A stretch of 64,000 bases of DNA from Adiantum capillus-veneris (GCA_014529385.2 CM043948.1:23362451-23426450), one strand, 5' to 3'; shown: positions 11,234 through 22,499, counted from the first letter of the stretch. Notes: a model not told the origin generated them from the letters alone. Numbers and translations are program-made.

Positions 11234-12300
11234 TTTTCTACTCTACAAGTGGAAGAAAGAGCAAAGGAAGAAACAAGGGCAACCGCATATTGAGGCCCTC
11301 TTCTTAATGCAAACATAATGACAGCCGTCCCACAACTTACAACTCAAGCTACCACCGAGGCTACACCGCGTAAGTTTGGCCCTTGTATAAAACAAAAGGT
11401 GCGAAAGGTCATACCAGCTAACCCTAAAACCAAAGCACAAAAGGACAAGCAAATCAAGAGAGCTAAGGAGAATCAAAGAAAAGAGGAGGCAGAGAAAGAA
11501 GCACTGAAAAATCGAAAAGAGGAGGGAACAGGAAGGGTGGACAAGGGTAGAGGTAGAGAGAGCCTACCTTGCCAACTTACAAGCAAGAGAAAAGGCTAAG
11601 AAGAAGGCAGCAAAAGACAGGGTTCAAACCGCCTAGCAAGGTGGACTTGGGAGCTCAAACCCCTTGAAGTTTCCACAATGTGCAAAGAATTGTGCAAAGA
11701 AAAAAAAAACCATGTTGACGCCTGAAGAGCATGCCGGCCCAAGAGGAGAGGAGGTCCAAGTATAAAAATGGCCCTTCTTAAATGGATCCGACAACCAACT
11801 CCACTACTACCATTGACAACTCAAAAGAAATGGAAATGGAGGCTAGGAATGGTGGCTCCAAGGGAGATTTAAAAATATCAATAGAGCACGGAGCCCATCA
11901 TCCCTAAAGCAACCTTCTATCAAGTTTTTGAGGAAATAATGGAGGGAGTATAATGACTCAATCACAAGGATACAAGGTGCTACCCTAATAGCTCTACAAG
12001 ACGCCTCAAACCATATACTAGTGCAGCTATTCCAAGACGGTGTTTCATGTATGGTGCATGCAAAGAGAGTCACTCTAAAGAACATTGACTTAGCCCTTGC
12101 CATCAACTTACAAAACGAGGGTTGCCTCCATAAAAATTAGATTCTCCCCATGTAAATACTTTTTTGAGAAATGTATTCTTTTCATATAATATCAATGACT
12201 CGACTTTTCCCATTTGTCAAAATTTACAATGTTATTTGAAATTGTGAATTATTTGTAATTGTACATTTTAAGTTGTTTAACTTAAGTGAAGAAGTGTGGT
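11234..12300 (+). other. No recognised gene; one Lys/Glu-rich frame
   Basis: A 93-codon plus-strand frame (11318-11599) is rich in Lys, Glu and Arg (KENQRKEEAEKEALKNRKEE) and would form a charged helix. Nothing supports it beyond being open. The remaining sequence to 12300 holds no convincing coding, RNA or repeat feature. Confidence 0.4.
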
Positions 12301-12301
12301 A

Positions 12302-12623
12302 TGCCTTATTTCCAATCGCGCGTGTCCAAAACGGCTTTTACAAAAACCTTTGAGCGTAGGGTTGCGGTCTGGGTGCATGGCTCGAGTGTTGGGAAATTTT
12401 TGGTCAAAATGGAGCCACGAGGGACCAACAGTGTGCCGCGATGCTTGGTGCCTATGCACCATGGCATGTAGGAACCGAGTGTTTCGACGTGCTGTCGATC
12501 TCCTGTACCTCCGCTCGGCCCACCGTGGCTTTGTTTTGATGAAATTTTCCCGAAGCTTATCCCCAAGCACGCAAACTGTGACCCTATGATCAAGGGCTTT
12601 TATGAAAGCTGTTTCAAACACTC
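12302..12623. repeat. About 300-bp imperfect palindrome (fold-back)
   Basis: The sequence is a long imperfect inverted repeat centred on CCATGG at 12459-12464. For example, GGTGCCTATGCACC to the left pairs with GGCATGTAGGAACC to the right. Farther out, the left arm (near 12322-12425: gtgtccaaaacggctttta, ggagccacgaggga) pairs with the right arm (near 12520-12621). Arms are about 150 nt with scattered mismatches and small indels. An RNA from either strand would fold into one long hairpin. Open frames on both strands (up to 114 codons) are a by-product of the local GC-rich sequence. It could be a fold-back transposon, a MITE or a young small-RNA locus. Confidence 0.75.
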
Positions 12624-12649
12624 ATTGCCTTAATTGAGGCTGTATAGAT

Positions 12650-14006
12650 AGAATGAACAAACTAAAAAATATACATTACAAAATTAAATAAAAAGACAAT
12701 AACAATACCAATTTTATTTCTATTGTATCTAATTTTACATCATGGAGTGTTTTTCTCTTTGCGAATTACATTAGCTGGTGTGGAACAAATGGCAAGACTC
12801 ATGTGAAGGGTTTTTACAATCTCTTCAAGGTTTGTCATTCCGTGACCTAAGCTTAGGACACAATGGGATAGGAATGATCTCGGTAACTTGCCTGCAACAA
12901 CTCACAAAGGAACCTCACAATCCATTAGTGTGTAGTTTCCAGGTCATTAAGAATGAGGGTATGTTTACTAAGGACATCACTCAATGTCTTGCACTTGAGT
13001 AGCTCCACACAACCATACTTGAGTAGCTCCACAAAACCATACTTTGAGAACTTTGTGTGAAAAAATCAAAGAATGCATGGCCCTAGGGGCTTTTATCATT
13101 AAGAAGAAGATGGGGTTCATCTCAAAGGGCCTCTTTATTTTCCATGAGATGATGGAAGTGATTAACATTTTGGCAAATAGATGCACGCCATGTGTGCAAG
13201 AATGGTGGGTGTGTAAGAGAGGTGTAACAGTAGTCAAAGGATGCACTCCCCCCCCCCCCCCCCCCCCCCCAAAAAAAAAGGGGGAGTGGATAACTTTATG
13301 ATTTTTGACCTTCCATAACTCCTACATACGATCTCCAATTTGAGCAGAGATTATAGATCCGTAATCTACACATCAAGCTATTTTCGTACATATGTTATGT
13401 GATATAGTTTTGCCTGCTAGATTTTAGATTTCATTTTGGGGGGGAAATTTTGCATTTAAATAAAGTAGCCGTTTTTCTTGTTTGAATTCAAAAGGTGTCC
13501 TTTGATTAATTTCTTAATAGGAGAGGTTTGAATCCCTTAAACTGCCAAATAAAGAGGCCCTCCTAGACCCCATTCTCTTCCTAATGTAGTGCCACAAAGA
13601 GCTATTCCTGCCAACGAGCACGTTGCAAGAGCATCCACTTCACATAAAAACTTTATAAACATGGTATGCATCATGAAAAACATCTTAAAGAGCATTACCA
13701 CTATAGGTAAGAAATTCGTGGACAAAGGTTTAGGTCTAAGAATGTTTTGTCTCAGTATGATCATCTATTTCTTTGGAAGTGTTCCTTGTAAGGTGGATTC
13801 TAGAACAATCATCTCCACCCACTGGAATTGATGGTTTGTATGGGTGGAAAGTGGTTTCAAGCACACTTTCATAGAAGTAAGCAAAAGATTTTATTTCCAC
13901 CAACGTGCTTGCCACAATTTGCACCAAATTTTATTCATTTTCATTGTAGAGATAGGAGAGTTTCAAATTGTGTCGGCACTTCTTTTTCCACTTGGATCCT
14001 TCATCA
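12650..14006. other. No recognised gene; C22-23/A9 tract
   Basis: No convincing coding region. A C run at 13248-13270 is followed directly by nine A. Short plus-strand frames at 13044-13301 and 13589-13831 show no family motif. Confidence 0.5.
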
Positions 14007-14588
14007 CTACATAGTTAACAAGCATCGAGAGTGATTTGCCTTATATGATTCCAAGTGTCTTTGCAATATTATCGAGGAAAAGAAATTGACGACCCTCCAC
14101 CACCAGTGCATGCAAAGTGAGTCATTGGAAGTCGGGGACTTCAACACTTCATCTCCCTCTATCATCCAATCTTCCTCCTCAGTGGCCTTGGGATCTTGAA
14201 AGAGAACGAGTATCGTGGATGATTTCATTTGCTCATTAACCTCTTTGACATCTTCATTTTCCTCCTCTGCAATGTTTATTGGGTCCTTTTTTCTAGACTT
14301 TTCTTTTGATTTTCCCTTGTCCATGTCCTCGAACACAAGAAAAGCTAGAACCATGTCCCAAGCTATGAATTGGGTCCCTATACACCCCATGCCCAAGTCT
14401 ATGAGGTCATCCTCATTTTTTGCCTTGTAGTCTTGTTTGGTGAGCCCTTTGATGAACCTCAAAAGGCAAAAGTGAAAGTTCTTGTTAGCTCCAGAGAGGT
14501 GTTTGAAGGAATCCACCACTAACCACACCATGTTGGACCCCTCAGACACAATTGCATATTCGGCATATTCGGCCATGTCCTCCTCCAT
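14007..14588 (-). CDS. Hypothetical protein, 193 codons
   Basis: This is the longest unassigned open frame in the left part of the window. The product has a mixed N-terminal half (SNMVWLVVDSFKHLSGANKN), a charged middle (DKGKSKEKSRKKD then an acidic EEENEDVKEVNEQ), and an aromatic C-terminus (HWWWRVVNFF). The frame just upstream on the same strand (14740-14600) also looks coding (THLEKVGLAN, SSIDMPATTKSC) but is shifted, which suggests a broken, longer gene. I do not recognise the family. A transposon-associated gene or captured fragment is as likely as a host gene. Confidence 0.35.
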   Translation of the reverse strand: MEEDMAEYAEYAIVSEGSNMVWLVVDSFKHLSGANKNFHFCLLRFIKGLTKQDYKAKNEDDLIDLGMGCIGTQFIAWDMVLAFLVFEDMDKGKSKEKSRKKDPINIAEEENEDVKEVNEQMKSSTILVLFQDPKATEEEDWMIEGDEVLKSPTSNDSLCMHWWWRVVNFFSSIILQRHLESYKANHSRCLLTM

Positions 14589-14799
14589 CTACTCAAGAAA
14601 GCTTTGGAAGGCCTCTCTCTGCACACGACTTGGTTGTGGCCGGCATGTCGATAGAGCTCTCAAACATACTCACTAGGTCATGTTCTCAATTGGCAAGGCC
14701 AACCTTTTCGAGATGTGTGAGGAGTGTATCAAATGACATTTCTATGAGTTTGTGCGCGAGGAAAATGCCAAGAGAGCTTAGAGGTTTGTGAAAGTAAGA

Positions 14800-15718
14800 A
14801 ATGAACTTAAATAACTTAGAAAGTGATGTATACACCCAAAGTCACTTTAAAAACTTTTAAAACTACCCCAAAAAATAATTAAAAAGTATAAATTAAAAAA
14901 CATTCTAGGGATAAAACAACACAAGACACCATCTAAAGTGGTTGACATAGGTAATCAATCAAGTTCATGAAAACTTGTTGGAAAATGGAATGCTTTAGGA
15001 AAAACTTGAAAAACAAAAAATATGCATAGAAATGAAATACAATATATTGTATTTATTAATAAGAGAAAAATTCACATAAGCTACAAGCATTTAAAGTACT
15101 ACATCACGACAATGCAATTGTCTCACAAAGGAAGCCTTTTTGCTTTTTTAAACCAAACAACTTTGTCATTGAAAACAAAGAGGTACAACTTGGGCGATGT
15201 ATATTTCAGATTGAATTACTTGCAAAGATGGCTGAGGTGCTAGTCATTATTCACAGAGATATCGTAAAGCGCATCATCGTGGAGACATCTTTGAAGGTCC
15301 ATGATTTCTTGAACAGAAACAGTAGAGTCGAGTGCATCCTATACTCCCATCGTTTTCTTCCACCTTCTCTAAGGATAGACCATTGACAATATTTTCTTTG
15401 TAATTTTTATTTGAACACCAATTTCTCCTCAAGTACTTAACACTTAATGTTATCTCCCTCGTGGTTGACTACCTTGGTTTCCCATCCAATTGCAAGGAAG
15501 CCGTTCATTGCACCGTCCCCATTAAAACTCCACATATTTGGTGTCCTATGGACACTCTGCAATAGAAAGATATACACAAACACATGAAGAGGCATAAGTC
15601 CACTTACAATGGTTTTTTGTGTCCCATAGGTGCACTTCAAGGCTACATGCACATTTACTTCCATTCTCTTTTTTTTTGTTGCTATCAATGTGTTGTTTGG
15701 CATAGGCCATTCCAAATG
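14800..15718. other. No recognised gene; one exon-like segment
   Basis: AT-rich and mostly silent. On the minus strand, a TTCTATTGCAG acceptor near 15565-15555 precedes an open segment with NMWSFNGDGAMNGFLAIGW, ending at AAG|GTAGTC near 15470. It could be an orphan exon. No family is recognised. Confidence 0.3.
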
Positions 15719-17212
15719 CTATGAGCCACCAAGTGATGGTGTACTTGCAGGACCCCAAACATCAGAATGAACCAACTCAAGTTTTTTATTTTTTCTTTCA
15801 TTTCCTGAATTTTGAAATTTTACCCTCTTTTGTTTACCATAAACACAATCTTCACAGAACTCTAAGTCCACTTCTTTCAAACCTGGTAGAAGCTTCTTTG
15901 TTTGAAGGATTTGCATTCCTTTGGCACTCATATGCCCAAGCCGGTAGTGCCACACTGCACTGTCAACTTCTGTAGTTGCTGCACAAGCTGAAGGTTGCAT
16001 GCTAATAGTACACAAGTAAAGTGTTCCGACCTTTTCTCCCTCGGAAACCACCAAAGATCCCTTTGAGGTCTTCCACCGTTTGTTTCCGAATACAATGTTG
16101 TGACCTTCATCGTGCAATTGTCCTGTACAGATTAAATTTTTGCGAAGAGAAGGAACATGCCTAACATCTTTAAGCTTCCATTCATTTCCGTTAGTAGTTT
16201 TGATAGAAACTGTACCTTTGCCGACAATCTCACAAGCTTCATCATCTCCCAAGTATACATACCCAAAATTACCTTTGGTGTAGTCTTGGAAATGTTGCTT
16301 GTGTGGTGTCGCATGGAATGAAGCCCCGGAATCTACTATCCAGGAATTAGACACATTGTCTAATGAGAGAATTAGAGCATCTTGCTCTACTTTACCTGCC
16401 ACATTGGCCTCCGATGTTGGCTTGTTGTCTTGAGACTCTGTCTCCTTCTTCTTCTTGGACCAGCAATCCTTCTTGACGTGGCCCTTCTTGCCGTAGTTCC
16501 AACATTCAAGAACTGACTTTGTGCGTGACTTGCTCCGCCTTGAGCGATCACGACCCTTTTGGTTTTTGAACCTCTCCTTAGGCCCTCCTCTTGTTTCCAG
16601 TGACAGTGCAGCACTTGATGATTCTCCCTTGCTTCTCCTTCGTATTTCCTCGCTTACGAGAACACCCACAACATCATCAAACTTAAGAGTATTTGTGCCA
16701 GAAATAGAATTACTTACAGCCATCACAAGGCTGTTCCAACTATCCGGTAGAGATGATAGTATAAGGAGAGCTCCCACTTCGTCATCGAAATTGATTTTCA
16801 TCGATCGAAGTTGACTTATGTTTGTGTTAAAGTCATTTAGGTGTTCTGCAACTGAACCATTCTCTGCCATCTTTAGATTGAACAAGCGCTTCATAAGAAA
16901 TACCTTATTGGATGCTGATGGTTTCTCGTAGAAGTCGTCAAGTGACTTCATCAAGTCCTCCGTGGTATTCATCTCCGAAACATTGAAGGCCACCGTTGAC
17001 GCCAAGCTTAACCAGATTGTTCCCAATGCCTTTAGATCAAGGATAATCCATGCTTCATCTGCCATTGTTGCGGGCTTCTTCGCAAGACCGCCTAGTGGCA
17101 AATAGAGGTCCTTCTGGTAGAGATAGTCTTCAATCTGCATCTTCCAATGTTGGTAGTTTTTGCCGTTGAACTTCTCAATCTTGAGCTTCCCTTCCTCCGC
17201 CATAACTCCCAC
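15719..17212 (-). CDS. Copia gag-protease with start of integrase, truncated
   Basis: An uninterrupted 497-codon frame. Residues ~1-200 are copia gag (KIEKFNGKNYQHWKMQIEDY, then a UBN2-type helical core). A CCHC-type knuckle is CWNYGKKGHVKKDC near residue 237, with the second Cys replaced by Tyr. The aspartic protease active site is WIVDSGASFHATPH near residue 290, intact. A GAG-pre-integrase motif follows (VWHYRLGHMSAKGM near residue 420), with the zinc pair FCEDCVYGK. The frame ends at HSDVWGPASTPSLGGS, just before the integrase catalytic core. In the family the polyprotein is self-cleaved in the particle. Here it could still make gag and protease but no integrase or RT. Confidence 0.9.
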   Translation of the reverse strand: MGVMAEEGKLKIEKFNGKNYQHWKMQIEDYLYQKDLYLPLGGLAKKPATMADEAWIILDLKALGTIWLSLASTVAFNVSEMNTTEDLMKSLDDFYEKPSASNKVFLMKRLFNLKMAENGSVAEHLNDFNTNISQLRSMKINFDDEVGALLILSSLPDSWNSLVMAVSNSISGTNTLKFDDVVGVLVSEEIRRRSKGESSSAALSLETRGGPKERFKNQKGRDRSRRSKSRTKSVLECWNYGKKGHVKKDCWSKKKKETESQDNKPTSEANVAGKVEQDALILSLDNVSNSWIVDSGASFHATPHKQHFQDYTKGNFGYVYLGDDEACEIVGKGTVSIKTTNGNEWKLKDVRHVPSLRKNLICTGQLHDEGHNIVFGNKRWKTSKGSLVVSEGEKVGTLYLCTISMQPSACAATTEVDSAVWHYRLGHMSAKGMQILQTKKLLPGLKEVDLEFCEDCVYGKQKRVKFQNSGNERKNKKLELVHSDVWGPASTPSLGGS

Positions 17213-17262
17213 TCAATTCAAGGAATCCTTTCCTTGAGATAATTTAGCTATGAGCAAACCTT

Positions 17263-17274
17263 GCTCTGATACCA
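17263..17274 (-). other. Primer binding site, tRNA-iMet
   Basis: The + strand GCTCTGATACCA is the complement of TGGTATCAGAGC, the initiator-Met tRNA primer site of plant copia elements. It sits two bases inside the LTR. Confidence 0.9.
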
Positions 17275-17276
17275 GT

Positions 17277-17948
17277 TGTTAGGAAATAAGACGTAGCTAA
17301 ATAGATAATTGAGTAGATTACTTAATGGAGAGAGACAGATTTACATACACGAGATTATAGAGTAGAGAGAGAGAGAGAGTACACACGATATACGTGGTTC
17401 ACCCAATGTGGGCTACGTCCACGGGAAAGCAGCCACTCAATGGCTTTAGTACTTCAAAACAAGAAGTAGTTTACAAAGGGATTATACCCTTAATGGAGCT
17501 CCCGCCTTGCTTCACTCTCACCACCTCACACTCACCTTGTTGCATCAACTTCACACTATCAAATGTGTGTAGAAATGGCCTTCTTTTATAGGCCAAAAGG
17601 GCTGCCCTCTCTTATGAGAGGCAGCCATGTGTAGCCGCCCTTGTGTGAATAAGTCCAAATCGGACCCTCCAATCCGTCCATGTGTGGCCGCCCTTGAGAA
17701 GACAAGTCCGCTTTTGAATTCGGCCACCGGCCACCGGCCACCGGCCAACCGACGGTTGTTTTCCGACCACTTTCCGGCCGCCGTCCGGCCCCGAGGCCCC
17801 TAAATTTGCCCCTGATTTTTGACAAATTTTGGTTTCCGGTGAGTGATTTTCCTTCACGCACGATGGCTTCTCCTCATAATGGGGGCTTTACAAATGTGCG
17901 CTTTTACCACAGAAAATTACAAGGGTAAATCAGGCTCCATACTTAACA
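17277..17948 (-). repeat. 5' LTR of copia element E
   Basis: About 672 bp, bounded by TGTTA and TAACA on the + strand, a perfect 5-bp terminal inverted pair. It contains an (AG)n tract near 17360-17378 and the ACGTGGTTCACCCAATGTGGGC/CTACGTCCACGGG-like block frequent in plant copia LTRs. The right boundary is inferred from the terminal motif only, as no second LTR is present. Confidence 0.65.
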
Positions 17949-19058
17949 CCCCTTGCATCAAATGGAGGCACCATGCTTTAAGTCTTATACACCACACTCT
18001 TGGACCTTAGATACGCTTATGGGATTTCCTCAATGCCATGTGGCAGCACTACAAGATTTCTCTCCTCATGAGAATTGAAAACCTCCTAAAACTCCACATT
18101 AAAATCCACATTTTCCTCCCAACCTCCAAAGCATACCACTTGGTACTTAAAGATGTCCCATGAGGCAGGGATGTTACAGTACAGTCTGTAGGAAACTCTA
18201 GTTGCATTAATGTTGTCCCTAGCTTCATTTGAGAATCTCCATACACATGTTGCACCTTTACTAACCGCTTACCATCTTGAGTTTTCTTGAACTTCCTGAT
18301 TCTTCCCTTCAGTGTTGTGCTCGAGAATCTATGTGTCTCCTTGATGCCTTGTGTGTACCTCTTAAACTTGGCTACATTATTACCCACATCAATGATTTGT
18401 AGTCGACACTAACCCAACGACCATTGTACATTGTTGCAAGAAACTGAGTCATGGAAGGAAGTAGCACCACCTGCACAAAGAGATTTATGATTAGTCCATG
18501 CAGACTCATGTTCTCAATTGCATAAAGAGCAAGGTTAAAAGATATACAAGAATGATCAATGTCACTGCTATGAACCTCCGCCTGCAAGTTGGCTCACTAG
18601 TAATATGGTGAGCATAGATATGAGCTAATAGGAAATAGGATACTTCTTACTTGAAAAAGTATCCAAGGAAGCTTGATGGTCTTACCAATTAGTGCTCCAG
18701 TGCATAAGAAGAGATAAATCTTCATAGAAATTTGTGTTGTGAGGGAATACCATTTGAGAGATGAATGGAGAAGAAGGAACAATGAAGCTATTGAGGAAAG
18801 TAAATTTACTCAATAGAGAAGATCCAGGAGTAAGATACGATGTAGATCTACAGCTTTAGGGAGAGGTGTGAAGTGAGGTTCACAAAGCAATGGAGAGATT
18901 CAATAGGTGGTGGATACCATTGAGGAGAATGCAACTAACTTGAGGAGGGAAAGGAAGTTTCAAACCAATGGTGGAAGAGCCTTTTGGGAGGGAAGTGACA
19001 TTGAAGAAGGAGATGAAACTTGTAACAAGGTGGAGTGGAGAGAAGATAGAAATGGTAC

Positions 19059-19097
<39 letters not shown>

Positions 19098-20199
19098 AGG
19101 GAGAGAGAGAGGGGGGGGGGGGGGGGGGGGGGGGGGGGAGGGAATGACATTTTTGGAGGGGTCCCCTTTTAAGAGAGAGGGGGGAGAAACTAGTAGCCAC
19201 TAGAGAGAGAAAACATTGGGTTTTACCCCAACTTTTTAGAAAAAGGTTCAATTTTTTAATTTTGTAATGGATTTTTTCATATTTATAAATGTTTATTTCC
19301 CACCACCTCTAAGCCTACAAGTTTGGCAACTCACTTTTAAACCTTGTCATACCCACCATTTCAGATTACATAACATCCACCCATTTTTACTCCTGTGGCA
19401 AATAATGCGGCCGTCTTAAACCCCATTCCCTTCCTAATGACTTGCAATGCATGTGAACAAAGTTGGTGAGGGCCATCCTCCATCGCATGCCGTTGTTGCA
19501 TCCACGACTCTCTTGGTAAGTCAAATTGTCTGGTTTGGCATTGTTCATACGTAAGTTGACCTTAGTACAGGAATTTTAAAATGTCCCAAAATGGCCAAGA
19601 ATGTGTTTTTCATCATGAGAAATAAGCATGTGTTTTCTTAGTCAATATGAAAGAGTTATTGATGGATGAAAGTATTGTCTGGTTTATAGTAGGTAAACAT
19701 GTTTAATCACTATTGAAAGGCATCCCTTGAGAAGGAAGTTACTAATAGTGTATCTTCTTGGGAGATGGAACTCATGGTTAGCGAGAGGGTCCCAGAGTTA
19801 GCACGGAAATACCACGCCTCTAGGAGAAAACAGCTTGTGGTTAGCAGCTCTTGCACCTTGTGGTGAGTGAGTGCCCTAAAGGTTAGAAAAAGGAGAAAAT
19901 TTTCTTAGCTTAAAGGTTTTCTTTTTAAAAAGAGAAAACCTTTGAAGAGGCTATGTTGGTCAGAAAAAGAATGTCCACAGGTAGCCGCAAACAGTTGCAC
20001 TCAATTTGATCTAGCTAAAAGTTCACTTGCGATATGAATGGCTCTTGTATATATCTAGCCTAACTTAGTTTGGCAATCCCACGTAGAGTAGAATGAGCCA
20101 CATATCAACCAATCCAATAATCTAATGAGTCATTGATCAATCATTGTTGATTCAATATTCAGGATGCACTTGATGAGCAAAAACTAAATTTTACGGAGT
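17949..20199. other. No recognised gene; GA tract with G28 run
   Basis: Minus-strand frames at 18387-18049 and 18587-18372 have some exon-like character. One example is a CTCTTTGTGCAG acceptor before a segment with MTQFLATMYNGRWVSVDYK, ending in a GTAATA donor. I recognise no family. A (GA)n tract from about 19063 runs into 28 consecutive G at 19111-19138; the Ser/Leu/Pro-rich frames there are artefacts. Confidence 0.4.
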
Positions 20200-21433
20200 C
20201 TAAGATAGTACATACACCATTTGTGAACTTTGTTTGACTATAAATTGATCAATCTTTGCCTAGACACAATGTATTTTTCAATAAGCATCCTATGCATGAA
20301 ATATAGTCGTGTGTGCATCATAAGCTTACCGAGAGCCCCAAAAATGGCAATTTTTTGCAGCTCATAAGCAAACTTCGTAGATATAAAACACTGAAGGGTT
20401 CATTTTGCATCTCTTTGAATAATCCAAGAAAGTATCATTCAGAAGAAGACATAAAAGTGTCACATTACCAACTTAGTGTTAACCTACTTTGTTGTGAGAT
20501 AAAAACCTAATGGGGCTTAGGTTAAAGTCGGTTTCTGTATTGATAAGACTAAGCTTGAAACCTAGTCTTTTGCTCCCAAACGGAATACAACAGTTTTTCA
20601 TAGCATATGAGTAGCTAGGTGGGTTTACCATAACGTGTGCTACAAATGTAGGTTTCCTAAGAATCCTACCACTTTCAACCTTATTCTTGCAAATGATTTT
20701 TCAGCCTGAACAACACCCCAAAATGTTTTCTATTTTTGGCCCTTTGTGCAAACTTTGTGTGACTATAAATTGATAAAATCTTCACCTAAGCGCACTCAAT
20801 GTAATTCTCAATAAGCATCATATGCATGACACCTAGTCTTGTGTGCATCCTCAGCATAGAATACGTAGGAAACCTACGTTTGTGGCAAACGGTATGGTGG
20901 ACCTAGGAAACTACACACATGCTAAAATAATTGTTGTGCACCATTTGGGTGCAAAACACTAGGTTTGAAGCTTAGTCTTCTCAATATTGAAGACTATTTC
21001 AATCTAAGCCAATTATCAAGTTTTCGGTTTCATAAAGGAGTAGATTAACGCTTGGTTGGTAATGGGACACTTTTATGTCCTCGTCAATGAGAAAATTTCT
21101 TAAATTAATCAAAGAGATAAAAAATTGATTGTTTTTGTGGCTTATATCTACAAAGTTGGCTTACGAGCTGAAAACACTTGGCATCTTTTTGTGCTATCAC
21201 TTCCACTTTTAACCTTGTTCTTGTAGATGATTTGTCAACATAAATTATGTATGAATTTTTTTTGTTATTTTGGCCATTTTTGCAAACTTTTTATGAATAG
21301 AAAGCAATAAAATCTTCACCCAAACAAAATGTAATTCCCAATAAGCATTTCATGCACAAAACCTGGTCTAGGTGAATCCTAAACCTAGGATACTTAGGGA
21401 AACTACATTTGTGACAAATGTTATCGTTGACCT
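20200..21433. repeat. Mixed tandem and inverted repeat block
   Basis: A ~120-bp motif (AACTTTGTxTGACTATAAATTGAT...AATAAGCATC) recurs in direct orientation at about 20228, 20752 and 21285, a period near 525-533 bp. Between copies 1 and 2 the spacer (about 20330-20700) is the inverted complement of the spacer between copies 2 and 3 (about 20860-21240). For example, gacataaaagtgtcacatta near 20450 pairs with taatgggacacttttatgtc near 21065. The right 2/3 recurs at 43590-44300. Confidence 0.8.
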
Positions 21434-21630
21434 TGTTACCATATACATGTGGTAGTGATATGTGTGAACACACTTAGGACCGCCGATATATTTTTTCCCT
21501 CACTAAGAGGTTTTTTCCCCCGTTGTATATACGCCCATCACTCTAGGGCTATTTTATCTTTCCATTGCGCACTAAGTAATACTACTCTCTGTTGTCTGCC
21601 TTGAGCTTCCTTCGTGCAACCCTATTTTCA
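21434..21630 (+). repeat. 5' LTR of copia element A
   Basis: A short LTR of about 197 bp, TGTTACCATAT...CTATTTTCA. It matches the LTR of element B at 30470-30692 throughout, including TATGTGTGAACACACTTAGG and TTTTTTCCCTCACTA. The primer site TGGTATCAGAGC follows at 21636-21647. Confidence 0.8.
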
Positions 21631-21671
21631 AAAATTGGTATCAGAGCAGGGTTGTTGTTGCCATAGTTGTT

Positions 21672-22432
21672 TTGCCTATGGTTGAGCAAGCTCCTTGGGA
21701 TGTAAGAGATGCACAGGCTCATGCATTGATTGCATTATCTTTGAAGCGCGCTATTATTCCTCACATTCGTTCAACTAAATCTGCAAAACAGGTTTGGGAT
21801 ATTCTAGCTGGTCTTTATGCAAGTTGCAATGAGGCAAAAATTACATTGCTACGTAAAGAGCTGGAGTCAAAGATTATGCATGAGGAAGATGAAATGGACC
21901 CTTTCCTTGCTGATATCAAGGATATCAATGAGCAACTAATTTCTGTAGGCGAAGTCATTTCTGACACTTCCCTTGTGCACACTATTCTTGATGCTTTGCC
22001 AGATTCTCACCAGAATTTTGCTAGTACTTGGAGACTTATGAGCCAAGGAAAACCTGAAGTTGTCAATGTTGATGCATTATGCACATTGTTGTTGCAAGTG
22101 TTGCTTTCCAAAAAAAAACAGGGCTAAGCAGTTGAACAAGCCTTTATTGTTGCTAAAAGAAAAAGTGGTAACAGTAATTTAGCCACTCCTCATGGTTCTT
22201 CTGTGAGTGGAAAGGCATATATTCCTAATGCTTCCGCTAAGAGCACTTTGTCTAGAAATTTTGGTGAAAAGGGTAAAAATAAGATACGTTACCATTATTG
22301 TAAAGTCAATGATCACTTATTCAAGCAATGTCCAAAATTGAAGGCAAAAGAGGCTAAGAAGAAAGAGGTTGGTTCCACTACAAGTGCAGCTATTGTAGGG
22401 TCTTATGTGAAAGGAGATTGTGATCTGATGTA
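21672..22432 (+). pseudogene. Copia gag of element A, N-terminally deleted
   Basis: The UBN2-type core is clear (AKQVWDILAGLYASCNEAK, RKELESKIMHEEDEMDPF, LDALPDSHQNFAS). A stop near 22125 follows a run of A, and a second piece (22203-22432) carries a knuckle YHYCKVNDHLFKQC. Its first Cys is Tyr; element B keeps the intact CHYCKANDHLIKQC. The normal N-terminal ~80 codons present in B are absent. Confidence 0.88.
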
Positions 22433-22499
22433 GATGTAGAATGGGCTTTTAGTATAGAGTGCACTTATCTTCTTTCTGTCCATGATGCATGTATATCGG

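Larger units (their letters stand above)
15719..17948 (-). mobile_element. Truncated Ty1/copia element E
   Basis: The element runs right to left. The 5' LTR (17948-17277) is followed by an initiator-Met primer site, then a long gag-protease-integrase frame that stops dead at 15719. RT, RNase H and the 3' LTR are missing; the sequence left of 15719 is unrelated. The upstream half is well preserved, so truncation rather than slow decay removed the rest. Confidence 0.9.

Noticed and set aside
11071-11307. Open frame coding for long Pro runs (and the Gly-run complement)
   Set aside because: Translation of poly-C tracts; no other protein signal.
11318-11599. Lys/Glu-rich frame as a supported gene
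   Set aside because: Only composition supports it; no start context, splice sites or motif.
12277-12621. Open frames on both strands of the palindrome as a gene
   Set aside because: They arise from the inverted repeat itself; no family motif and no flanking gene structure.
20200-21433. Long LTR of copia A covering the whole repeat block
   Set aside because: The short ~200-bp segment 21434-21630 already has LTR ends and matches element B's LTR; the block has internal tandem/inverted structure and is absent upstream of element B.
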